Position numbers and translations under genes: made by a program. 6,304 nucleotides of DNA from Mycobacterium sp. (GTDB taxonomy: Bacteria > Actinomycetota > Actinomycetes > Mycobacteriales > Mycobacteriaceae). Positions 1 through 5,342 of this stretch are shown in pieces. The stretch lies in the NCBI GenBank assembly GCA_018500005.2, contig JAHBAP020000358.1, positions 1-6,304 on the forward strand, given 5' to 3'. Each line of letters starts with the position of its first letter. The first letter of the stretch is position 1. The notes below the pieces were generated by a model. The model saw only the letters and a list, made by a program, of their open reading frames with translations, made no database searches and was not told the origin of the DNA.

Positions 1-3
1 AGC

Positions 4-840
4 TCAGCCCACCAGGGTCGCGGTGCGCGCGGCGATCAGGACCGCGAACAACACCAGCAGGCCGACCGTGGCACCGATTTGCACCACGTTGCGCCGGGCG
101 CGGGGGGCGTAGATGAAGGCCGCCGCCACCACAGCGCCGGTGATCAGACCGCCCAGATGCCCCTGCCAGCTGATGTTGGGTACCGAGAAGGTGATCACCA
201 GGTTGACCGCGATCAGGCCGATCAGCCACTTCATATCGAGGTTGAACCGCTTGTAGGCGACCGCCGTCGCACCGAACAATCCGAAGATCGCACCGGAGGC
301 GCCGGCGGTTGGAGCGGTCGGCACCGAGAACAGATAGACCAGGACGGAGCCGCCCAGCGCGCTCAGGCCGTACAGCGCGGCGAACCGCAGCCGCCCGAGG
401 TGCCGTTCCAGCGGTGGCCCGAGCACGTAGAGCGCGTACATGTTGAACGCCAGGTGGATCAGACCGAAGTGGACGAAGGCCGACGTCACCAGGCGGTACC
501 AGTCCCCCGCTGCGACGAACAGCGGAACCAACGCCAGCCGGTAGGCCACCATCGTGGAGGTGGCCTGCAGCAGGAACACCGCGACGTTGGCGGCGATCAG
601 CCCGTAGCTGACGAGCGGCTTTCCGGTCCGGATCGTCCCACCGGCGACGGTGGTCGGCCGCGGCATGCTCTGCATCCCGGCCTGCACGCAGTCGACGCAC
701 TGCTGCCCGACGGCGGCGCTGCGCAGGCATTCCGGGCATCCGGGCCGGCCGCAGCGCGAGCAACTCACATAGGTCGGCCGATCGGGGTGGCGGTAGCAGG
801 CGGGCCGGGCCGGCATCTGTGCGGGATAGGGATAGGTCAC
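4..840 (-). CDS. Rhomboid family intramembrane serine protease with N-terminal zinc-finger module
   Basis: Predicted 278-aa membrane protease that cleaves transmembrane substrates within the bilayer. Seen: an N-terminal cytosolic-type cysteine/histidine module (C15xxH18, C27xxC30, C35xxC38, C48xxC51), a linker to about residue 75, then six or so hydrophobic segments. Rhomboid signatures are complete: HxxxN in the second helix (H129, N133), the nucleophile motif GASGAIFG with Ser182, and GHLGG with His228 completing the Ser-His dyad. I chose the GTG at 838-840 because GAGGA sits 7 nt upstream and the protein then begins just before the first Cys pair. An in-frame upstream extension to 1056 is open but overlaps the upstream gene and looks like out-of-frame sequence. 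The start overlaps the upstream stop as GTGA, so translation is probably coupled. B-box-like fingers joined to rhomboids are known in actinobacteria; the substrate is unknown. The family call is very secure. Confidence 0.95.
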   Translation of the reverse strand: MTYPYPAQMPARPACYRHPDRPTYVSCSRCGRPGCPECLRSAAVGQQCVDCVQAGMQSMPRPTTVAGGTIRTGKPLVSYGLIAANVAVFLLQATSTMVAYRLALVPLFVAAGDWYRLVTSAFVHFGLIHLAFNMYALYVLGPPLERHLGRLRFAALYGLSALGGSVLVYLFSVPTAPTAGASGAIFGLFGATAVAYKRFNLDMKWLIGLIAVNLVITFSVPNISWQGHLGGLITGAVVAAAFIYAPRARRNVVQIGATVGLLVLFAVLIAARTATLVG

Positions 841-1265
841 GAAGAATTCCTCACGGTTGCCCCGGCCCGCGGTCCGGAATCGGACCGCTTCGCGCGGGTG
901 GTGTGCCTGGTTGACGGTTGAGCGGCGCCGGTTTTCGCAGCTTTCGCCGCCGACTGCGCCGCAACGCGCGCCGCCCCCGGCCAGCGGGTAGGGCTCGACA
1001 CCGGGTAGTCGGCGCCTATCGCGTCGGCGATCCTCAGTTGGGAATTCTCCGCCCACATCCGGAAGCTAGGGAGCGCGTAGCCGTCTGGGTTGCCCGGCAG
1101 CAACTCCGACAGCGGGCTGTCGAAACCGGCCAGCATCGTCGGCAGCGCGGTGAGCGCTGGGTGCGCGGGGCTCGTCCGCGGCGCGGTCGGTGCGATCAGC
1201 GCTGTGGCGGCGATGGTGGCTGCGGTCGCGGCACCGAGCACTCGGGACCGAGTCGGTGCGCGCAC
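837..1265 (-). CDS. Small Ala-rich probable exported protein, function unknown
   Basis: A 142-aa protein that I do not recognise. The GTG start at 1263-1265 has a strong Shine-Dalgarno (GGAGGA) 5 nt upstream. Residues 1-8 are basic (three Arg), followed by a hydrophobic Ala/Thr/Ile stretch at about 9-28 that looks like a Sec signal peptide or single membrane anchor. There is no Cys, so it is not a lipoprotein. The middle (about 38-75) is the most protein-like part, with Leu, Pro, Trp and Tyr. The last 45 residues are Ala/Arg/Ser/Lys-rich and probably disordered. The TGA stop overlaps the rhomboid GTG start by 4 nt, so the two are co-transcribed and probably translationally coupled, which supports the ORF being real. 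The low-complexity tail leaves open a frameshift or a wrong 3' part. A rhomboid partner or substrate is possible but purely inferred. Confidence 0.72.
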   Translation of the reverse strand: MRAPTRSRVLGAATAATIAATALIAPTAPRTSPAHPALTALPTMLAGFDSPLSELLPGNPDGYALPSFRMWAENSQLRIADAIGADYPVSSPTRWPGAARVAAQSAAKAAKTGAAQPSTRHTTRAKRSDSGPRAGATVRNSS

Positions 1266-1307
1266 GAGGGTCCTCCGGTTAGCAGTGTTAGGCGATTGGA
1301 GTACCCC

Positions 1308-1313
1308 ACGATA
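1308..1313 (-). promoter_or_regulatory. Candidate -10 element for the exported protein/rhomboid operon
   Basis: Read on the minus strand this is TATCGT, fitting the mycobacterial TANNNT -10 pattern. It would place the transcription start near 1301 and give a leader of about 35 nt that includes the GGAGGA ribosome-binding site. No convincing -35 is seen. The call rests on position and one hexamer only. Confidence 0.3.
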
Positions 1314-1394
1314 GTCAATGTCCGGACCGCACTGCTTGAAGCTTTGCTACGGATTTCGTTGTATCAACGTCATTTCGACGGGCTTCACCTCCCT

Positions 1395-1423
1395 TTGAGA
1401 CGGTCAATACGCCGGAATAACAT
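1395..1423 (+). promoter_or_regulatory. Candidate sigma-A-type promoter for the STAS gene
   Basis: TTGAGA at 1395-1400 and TAACAT at 1418-1423 are separated by exactly 17 bp, matching the housekeeping consensus at 5/6 and 4/6 positions. The transcription start would be near 1430, leaving an untranslated leader of about 170 nt before the ATG at 1602. The sequence lies in the low-GC part of the intergenic region. This is a pattern match, not a mapped start. Confidence 0.5.
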
Positions 1424-1601
1424 GCTCTGTACTCAGGAAATACTAATAATCTGCTGGCACTGGATCGGCAACGGAATCAGGAGTAAATTCGCCTTCAGGT
1501 TGAGACCACAGCCGATCGAGGTCACGGACTTCCTGCTTTTTCTTCTTCTCCTAGCCACTGGTTTCGTGACTGTTCTGCGGATTACGATCTACGGAGGCCC
1601 C

Positions 1602-2024
1602 ATGCTCGTCGCCAACAACGCGATCCCCCTCGCCGTCAGCCGTCCGGCGATCCCCCCGAGCCGGCCCGACTTCGTCCGCACCCGCGAACTCAGCGCGACG
1701 ACCGTTCTGGTCGCGGCGTTCGGGGAAATCGACGCGGCCAGCGCGGCTGCCCTGTCCGAGCGAATCGAGGAACACCTCGTCGGCTACCGGCAGCTTGTTC
1801 TGGACCTGTCCCGACTCGAATTCTTCGGCACCGCGGGTTACTCGGTCCTGCACCGGGTCCAGTCGCGGTGCGCGCGCGCAGGCGTGGACTGGGTGCTGGT
1901 GCCCGGCCCCGAGGTGGAGCGGCTGCTCCGGGTCTGCGATCCCGACGGGATCCTTCCCCGCGCCACCAACATCGTCTCCGCCGTCGCCGCCTTGGCCCGC
2001 AACCACACCCGCCGCGTCAGCTGA
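1602..2024 (+). CDS. STAS-domain protein, anti-sigma factor antagonist-like
   Basis: A 140-aa cytosolic protein with a single STAS domain (about residues 27-135), the fold of SpoIIAA/RsbV-type anti-sigma antagonists that bind anti-sigma kinases. Seen: GEIDAASAAAL at 41-51, LDLSRLEFFGTAG at 67-79, and the C-terminal V-P-G-P/L-L-R segment around 100-110. ATG at 1602 is chosen because GGAGG lies 4 nt upstream; the frame is open far to the left without another good start. The usual DSSG phospho-acceptor loop reads GTAG (76-79): Ala78 occupies the phosphoserine position and Thr77 is the only neighbouring hydroxyl. As I recall, this variant is common in mycobacterial STAS proteins. Cys90 and Cys112 are present; redox control as described for M. 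tuberculosis RsfA is conceivable but unproven. No anti-sigma kinase gene lies in the window, so the partner is unknown. Confidence 0.9.
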   Translation: MLVANNAIPLAVSRPAIPPSRPDFVRTRELSATTVLVAAFGEIDAASAAALSERIEEHLVGYRQLVLDLSRLEFFGTAGYSVLHRVQSRCARAGVDWVLVPGPEVERLLRVCDPDGILPRATNIVSAVAALARNHTRRVS

Positions 2025-2042
2025 CCGCCCACCCCGGCTGAC
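2016..2042 (+). promoter_or_regulatory. Inverted repeat over the STAS stop codon (hairpin or operator)
   Basis: GTCAGC at 2016-2021 can pair with GCTGAC at 2037-2042, with a G-U pair adding a seventh step and a loop of about 13 nt. In addition, 2016-2025 is a perfect 10-bp palindrome (GTCAGCTGAC) containing the TGA stop. No T-tract follows. It could be a weak or attenuating terminator, or a protein-binding site ahead of the methyltransferase operon. Confidence 0.3.
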
Positions 2043-2081
2043 ATACTTCCCTCCAGACACATCCAGGGAAGAGGTCCGCTC

Positions 2082-2714
2082 ATGACCACACCGGGGCGTC
2101 AGTTCAACGGCGCCGTCACACGCTTCTGGAGCTTCGCCGCACCGGCATACGACCTGCCGTTCCTGCAGCGCTGGGTGTATCGGCCGGCCCAGGACGAGGT
2201 GATCGCCAAACTGCGTGCCGCCGGATCGCAGCGGATTGCCGACATCGCCTGCGGCACCGGAATTCTCGCCGCCCGGATCCAGGCGGAGCTGAATCCGGCG
2301 GAGGTGTACGGGGTGGACATGTCCGACGGGATGCTCGAGCAGGCGAAGGCCCGCTCCCCGAAGGTCCGCTGGATGAAGGGCCCGGCCGAACGGCTTCCCT
2401 TCGAAGACGCGTCGCTGGACGCCGTGGTGACCACCTCTGCGTTCCACTGGTTCGATCAGCCCGCCGCAATGCGGGAGTTCCACCGCGTTCTGGCGCCCGG
2501 CGGCCTGGTCGCCGTGGCCACCATCACCCCGCCCCTGCCCAGGGCGCTGGGCAGGTTCGCCCCGGACAACTCGGTGATGCACAGCCCGAGGCCCGCCGAA
2601 ATGCGAAAGCTGTTCACCGACGCAGGCTTCCGAATCACCGATCAGCGCGCGGTCGATCGCCCGGTGTGGACCCGTCTGGTCTGGGACCTTCTCACCGTCG
2701 GCGCGAAGGCCTAG
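2082..2714 (+). CDS. Class I SAM-dependent methyltransferase (Methyltransf_11 / UbiE-like)
   Basis: A 210-aa soluble methyltransferase with a Rossmann fold; the acceptor substrate cannot be told from sequence. Seen: SAM motif I as DIACGTG (54-60), the acidic residue ending strand 2 in YGVDMS (Asp79, expected to bind the ribose), PAERLPF at 101-107, LDAVVTTSAFHWF at 112-124, and the post-core motif RVLAPGGLVAVA near 138-149. The start is the ATG at 2082, with GAGG 7 nt upstream. At 210 aa it is somewhat shorter than many relatives of about 250 aa, mainly in the C-terminal cap after residue 150, but there is no sign of truncation. It follows the STAS gene by 57 nt and precedes the VOC gene by 11 nt; the downstream ribosome-binding site overlaps its TAG. 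It is the first gene of the compact four-gene unit, possibly transcribed with the STAS gene as well. Confidence 0.93.
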   Translation: MTTPGRQFNGAVTRFWSFAAPAYDLPFLQRWVYRPAQDEVIAKLRAAGSQRIADIACGTGILAARIQAELNPAEVYGVDMSDGMLEQAKARSPKVRWMKGPAERLPFEDASLDAVVTTSAFHWFDQPAAMREFHRVLAPGGLVAVATITPPLPRALGRFAPDNSVMHSPRPAEMRKLFTDAGFRITDQRAVDRPVWTRLVWDLLTVGAKA

Positions 2715-2725
2715 GAGGGGCGCCG

Positions 2726-3136
2726 ATGGCCGTGCAACTGCTCGCGCCCAGCATCGAAGTGGGCCTGGTCACCACCAACCGCGCGGCGATGGTGGACTTC
2801 TACGAGGGGTACATCGGCCTGGCCCATCAGGCCGACCTGGACTTCCCGGGCGGATCGATGAAGCGCTACGCGGTGGGCCCCAACGTCGTGCTCAAGCTGG
2901 TCAGCTACGACCAGCCGCCGGCCGCGGCGGCGGTTCCCGGCGGTGGGCGGGCGCAGGCGGGGAGCCGTAACATCCCCCTGGTGGTCGCCGACGTCCGCGA
3001 GGCCGCCGGGCAGGCCCCCGGCGCGGGGCACGCGGTCGTCGAGGGGCCCCCCTCCTTCCCCGCCGTGCCGGGCATGGGCTGGTGCTTCGTCGCCGATCCC
3101 GACGGCAACTGGGTCGAACTCGTGGGACCGGTCTGA
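2726..3136 (+). CDS. VOC-fold (glyoxalase/bleomycin-resistance/dioxygenase superfamily) protein
   Basis: A 136-aa protein with two beta-alpha-beta-beta-beta repeats typical of a VOC monomer. Seen: first module IEVGLVTTNRAAMVDFYEG (10-28) with FYEGYIGL at 25-32, an Ala/Gly/Pro linker at about 72-86, second module from IPLVVADV, and the terminal signature DPDGNWVEL (124-132) with Glu131. The ATG at 2726 is chosen for GGAGG 7 nt upstream, overlapping the preceding stop; an upstream in-frame start at 2666 would lie inside the methyltransferase gene. The usual metal-binding His at the start of each module is replaced (Val12 and a Pro-containing strand). Only the C-terminal Glu is clearly canonical, so metal catalysis is doubtful and a binding or non-metal role is possible. 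Its stop is one base from the nitrobindin ATG, indicating tight coupling. The specific substrate is unknown. Confidence 0.9.
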   Translation: MAVQLLAPSIEVGLVTTNRAAMVDFYEGYIGLAHQADLDFPGGSMKRYAVGPNVVLKLVSYDQPPAAAAVPGGGRAQAGSRNIPLVVADVREAAGQAPGAGHAVVEGPPSFPAVPGMGWCFVADPDGNWVELVGPV

Positions 3137-3137
3137 G

Positions 3138-3617
3138 ATGCCCGAGATTCACCCTGAGATCGCTCCGCTGGCCGCCCTGCTGGGGACCTGGTCCGGCCGC
3201 GGGGTCGGCGACTACCCGACGATCGAGCCGTTCGAATACCTCGAGGACGTCACGATCGGCCACGTCGGCAAGCCCTTCCTCAGCTATACCCAACGGACCC
3301 GTTCCGAGGACGGCCGGCCCATGCACGCCGAGACCGGCTACATCCGGATGCCCGCCCCCGGCCGCGTCGAACTGGTGGTGGCACATCCGACCGGTGTGAC
3401 CGAGATCGACGAAGGCACCGTCACCGACGATGGCGGACTTCTGGTCATCGACGTTGAATCCACCTGCATCGGACTCACAACCTCGGCCAAACCCGTTGCG
3501 GCACTGCAGCGCTGGATTCGAGTGGCCGACGATGAACTGCATTACAACCTGCAGATGGGTGCCGTCGGCCAGTCCCTGCAACACCACCTGACCGCAACCC
3601 TCTTCCGGCAGCCGTGA
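3138..3617 (+). CDS. Nitrobindin (heme-binding beta-barrel, FABP-like; peroxynitrite isomerase family)
   Basis: A 159-aa soluble ten-stranded beta-barrel protein. Seen: the hallmark nitrobindin motif GTWSGRGVGDYPTI at residues 16-29 and the C-terminal HH pair at 149-150 in HHLTATLFR. The second His matches, as I recall it, the heme-iron ligand His155 of M. tuberculosis nitrobindin (Rv2717c, 164 aa). Established for the family: binding of ferric heme in a solvent-exposed pocket and isomerisation of peroxynitrite to nitrate, with NO binding by the ferrous form. The length and lack of an N-terminal extension fit the Rv2717c type better than the longer Rv0813c type. The start ATG is one base after the VOC stop, with only a weak upstream GGGA, so translation probably depends on coupling. 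The stop overlaps the next gene as GTGA. The context differs from what I remember for Rv2717c, so this may be a paralogue. Confidence 0.93.
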   Translation: MPEIHPEIAPLAALLGTWSGRGVGDYPTIEPFEYLEDVTIGHVGKPFLSYTQRTRSEDGRPMHAETGYIRMPAPGRVELVVAHPTGVTEIDEGTVTDDGGLLVIDVESTCIGLTTSAKPVAALQRWIRVADDELHYNLQMGAVGQSLQHHLTATLFRQP

Positions 3618-4852
3618 CGGCCGACGGCCGCATCCGGGTTCCGGCTGACCTGGACGCGGTCACCGATGTGGGCGTCGAGGACTCCGCCGGTCTGTCGGGT
3701 GCGGTGGAACGCATCTGGGACGCGGCCCGGCACTGGTACGCCGCCGGCATGCAACCGTCGATCCAGTTGTGTCTGCGCCACGACGGCCGGGTGGTGCTCA
3801 ACCGGGCCATCGGGCACGCCCGCGGCAACGGCCCCGGCGACCCCCCGGAGGCGGAGCAGGTTCCGGTCACCACCGGCACGCCGTACTGCGTGTACTCCGC
3901 CGCCAAGGCGATCACCACCACGGTCGTGCACATGCTCGTCGAGCGGGGTGCGTTCGCCCTGGACGACCGGGTCTGCGACTACCTGCCCAACTACACCGGC
4001 CACGGCAAGGAGCGCACCACCCTCCGGCATGTGCTGACTCACAGCGCGGGTGTCCCGCTGGCCAACGGCCCGCGACCGGATCTGCGGCGGATGAACGACA
4101 GCGACTACGCCCGCGAGAAACTCGGCGAACTCAAGCCGATCCACCGACCCGGCCTGGTGCACATCTATCACGGCGTGACGTGGGGTCCGCTGATCCGCGA
4201 GATCGTCTCTTCGGCCACCGGACGCAACATCCGGGAGATCCTGGCCACCGAGATCCTCGAGCCACTTGGCTTCCGATGGACCAACTACGGCGTGGCAGAG
4301 GTCGACGTGCCCCTGGTGGCTCCCAGTTACGTGACCGGCAAACCGCTACCCGGGCCGATCGCCGCGGCGATGAAGAGCGCGCTCGGCGGGTCGATGGAGA
4401 AGATCATCCCGTTCTCCAACACCCCGATGTTCCTCACCAGTGTGGTGCCGTCGTCGAGCACGGTGTCCACCGCCGAGGAACTGTCGCGCTTCGCCGAGAT
4501 CCTCACCCGCGGTGGTGAACTCGACGGAGTGCGGATCATCCGCCCGGAGACGTTGCGGGCCGCGACCCGGGAATGCCGGCGGCTGCGGCCCGATGTGGCC
4601 ACCGGCCTGATGCCGATCCGCTGGGGTACCGGTTTCATGTTGGGCTCCAAGCGTTTCGGCCCGTTCGGCCGCGACGCCGAGTCCGCGTTCGGCCACACCG
4701 GGCTGACCAATATCGCCGTCTGGGCCGACCCTTCCCGTCGGCTGTCAGTCGGTCTGGTCAGTAGCGGCAAGCCCGGACGGCACCCGGAAGCCGGGCGCTT
4801 CACCGCACTGCTGAACCGGATCAACGCCGAGATTCGGTGTCCACAGGCATGA
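3614..4852 (+). CDS. Serine hydrolase, class C beta-lactamase-like / EstB-type esterase
   Basis: A 412-aa enzyme of the beta-lactamase/penicillin-binding-protein-like (PF00144) family, predicted to form an acyl-enzyme with an ester or amide substrate. Seen: nucleophile motif SxxK as Ser95-A-A-Lys98, the second motif Tyr185 in IYHGVTWG, a conserved LTHSAGVP stretch (141-148), and the third box as HTG at 361-363 where true class C enzymes have KTG. HTG with YHxxTxG is the pattern of family VIII esterases and of mycobacterial Lip-type hydrolases (LipD/LipE/LipL/LipP group) rather than resistance enzymes. There is no signal peptide, so it is probably cytosolic. The GTG start at 3614 overlaps the nitrobindin TGA by 4 nt. 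It is the last gene of the four-gene unit. A lipid or peptide-ester hydrolase is the likeliest role; the substrate is not deducible. Confidence 0.93.
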   Translation: MTADGRIRVPADLDAVTDVGVEDSAGLSGAVERIWDAARHWYAAGMQPSIQLCLRHDGRVVLNRAIGHARGNGPGDPPEAEQVPVTTGTPYCVYSAAKAITTTVVHMLVERGAFALDDRVCDYLPNYTGHGKERTTLRHVLTHSAGVPLANGPRPDLRRMNDSDYAREKLGELKPIHRPGLVHIYHGVTWGPLIREIVSSATGRNIREILATEILEPLGFRWTNYGVAEVDVPLVAPSYVTGKPLPGPIAAAMKSALGGSMEKIIPFSNTPMFLTSVVPSSSTVSTAEELSRFAEILTRGGELDGVRIIRPETLRAATRECRRLRPDVATGLMPIRWGTGFMLGSKRFGPFGRDAESAFGHTGLTNIAVWADPSRRLSVGLVSSGKPGRHPEAGRFTALLNRINAEIRCPQA

Positions 4853-4876
4853 ATTGTCGGGCCGCTGCGGGCCGGT

Positions 4877-4882
4877 TAGCGT
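4877..4882 (+). promoter_or_regulatory. -10 element of a probable leaderless promoter
   Basis: TAGCGT fits the mycobacterial TANNNT -10 pattern and ends exactly 6 nt before the ATG at 4889. That spacing puts the transcription start at or next to the A of the start codon, the arrangement of leaderless mycobacterial genes. No Shine-Dalgarno is present between them, consistent with this reading. Confidence 0.55.
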
Positions 4883-4888
4883 TGCCGC

Positions 4889-5023
4889 ATGGCTGAGTCG
4901 ATGCTGCAGCAACAACTCAACGAGGTGCGCGCGCTGCTTCAGCGGGCCCGCGAGCTGTTCGGATCTCCGATCGCACCACCGCAGGACTGGATCCGCGGCG
5001 GCGACACCGGCGAGACCGGGTAG
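4889..5023 (+). CDS. Small 44-aa hypothetical protein, probably leaderless
   Basis: I do not recognise this protein. Residues 2-25 (rich in Gln, Leu, Glu, Arg) form a likely amphipathic helix with heptad-like Leu spacing, followed by a short Pro/Gly tail (GSPIAPPQDWIRGGDTG at 25-41). There is no Cys and no signal peptide. It lies 36 nt after the serine hydrolase stop and has no Shine-Dalgarno, but a -10-like TAGCGT ends 6 nt before the ATG, the spacing typical of leaderless mycobacterial genes. Its TAG ends at 5023, one base before the stop codon of the convergent ESX-associated gene, so it fills the gap exactly. These features favour a real gene; shortness and lack of a recognised homologue keep confidence moderate. 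A helical partner for an ESX-associated protein is one idea, without direct evidence. Confidence 0.58.
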   Translation: MAESMLQQQLNEVRALLQRARELFGSPIAPPQDWIRGGDTGETG

Positions 5024-5052
5024 GTCAGCTCTCCGGTTGGTTCAGCCGGTGT
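5004..5052. terminator. Two-step hairpin between convergent genes, candidate bidirectional terminator
   Basis: An outer stem pairs ACACCGGC (5004-5011) with GCCGGTGT (5045-5052), a perfect 8 bp. An inner stem pairs GACCGG (5014-5019) with CCGGTT (5033-5038) with one G-U pair, leaving a loop of about 13 nt. The structure spans both convergent stop codons (5021-5023 plus, 5025-5027 minus). There is no T-tract, but such U-less hairpins are proposed as terminators in actinobacteria. Function is inferred from position and pairing only. Confidence 0.42.
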
Positions 5053-5342
5053 TCGTTAAGGTGCTTTTCGGCGCGGATGAGATCGGCGGGTGTCGGCAGT
5101 TCCGGTGACGGGCTGAATCCCGCCTCGATGATCTCCCGCCGGACCTCCATGACCGCCTTGAGATGCGAAACGTCGGCGGCGCGCAACACCGCCTCGGCCA
5201 GTGCCTGCACGTCCGCCGGTTGCCTGACGTCGCTCACCGCTTCGGACAGCACGACACTGTGCAGATAGCCACCGCGGCAGGACCGGAACAACAGGTGGCC
5301 GCTAGGGTGCGCGGCGTCGAACTCGGGCTCGGCGTCGCTCAC
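5025..5342 (-). CDS. ESX-associated conserved hypothetical, DUF2694 / EspD-like (Rv0028-like)
   Basis: A 105-aa cytosolic-looking protein, third gene of the minus-strand ESX-associated unit. Seen: a beta-rich N-terminal half (HLLFRSCRGGYLHSVVLSE at 16-34) followed by long helices (44-73 and 85-98). This layout, a strand pair with a G-G-Y/D-G turn then LAEAVLRAAD-type helix, resembles the EspD/EspH and YbaB-like proteins encoded beside EspC-family genes in mycobacterial ESX loci. The GTG start at 5340-5342 has GGAGG 6 nt upstream and overlaps the EspC-like stop by 4 nt. Length and position match, from memory, M. tuberculosis Rv0028 (101 aa). EspD stabilises ESX-1 substrates in the cell; whether this protein does the same for its EspC-like neighbour is inference. 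The family name is less certain than the homology class. Confidence 0.8.
   Translation of the reverse strand: MSDAEPEFDAAHPSGHLLFRSCRGGYLHSVVLSEAVSDVRQPADVQALAEAVLRAADVSHLKAVMEVRREIIEAGFSPSPELPTPADLIRAEKHLNEHRLNQPES

Larger units (their letters stand above)
1266..1601. other. Low-GC divergent intergenic region
   Basis: A 336-nt stretch between the minus-strand exported-protein gene and the plus-strand STAS gene. By hand count 1321-1560 is 120/240 G+C (50%), well below the flanking genes. It holds a candidate promoter for each direction (listed separately) and a pyrimidine-rich tract at about 1531-1556. A weak inverted repeat is present: GTCACG at 1521-1526 and CGTGAC at 1565-1570. The STAS reading frame stays open leftward through this region, but the translated sequence is not protein-like and lacks a ribosome-binding site. 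I see no convincing gene here. A regulatory leader or a small RNA cannot be excluded. Confidence 0.7.

Noticed and set aside
79..921. 280-aa plus-strand ORF
   Set aside because: Antisense shadow of the rhomboid gene; Arg/Gln/His-rich composition typical of a high-GC shadow frame.
841..1056. N-terminal extension of the rhomboid frame to 1056
   Set aside because: It overlaps the exported-protein gene, is Arg/Gly-rich and not protein-like, whereas the GTG at 840 has a well-placed GAGGA.
1318..1398. 26-codon plus-strand ORF in the intergenic region
   Set aside because: No ribosome-binding site and no -10 at leaderless spacing; the stop overlaps the candidate -35.
1560..1588. SigF-like (GGTTT...GGATTA) or TACGAT -10 just before the STAS gene
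   Set aside because: Spacer is 14 nt and the -10 departs from GGGTA; TACGAT would start transcription inside the ribosome-binding site.
918..1601. Leftward extension of the STAS frame to 918
   Set aside because: It runs antisense to the exported-protein gene and through the low-GC intergenic region; ATG 1602 has GGAGG at 4 nt and gives the normal family length.
1551..2582. 343-aa minus-strand ORF
   Set aside because: Antisense to the STAS and methyltransferase genes, both of which have clear motifs; composition is that of a shadow frame.
3769..4518. 249-aa plus-strand ORF inside the serine hydrolase
   Set aside because: Out-of-frame Arg/His/Pro-rich shadow; the hydrolase frame carries SxxK, Tyr and HTG motifs.
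3614..4852. True beta-lactamase resistance gene
   Set aside because: No signal peptide and HTG instead of KTG; the pattern fits esterase/Lip-type serine hydrolases.
4854..5108. 84-aa plus-strand ORF
   Set aside because: A Cys/Ser/Arg-rich frame running through the convergent gene end; the 44-codon frame starting at 4889 has the leaderless signal and ends at the gene boundary.
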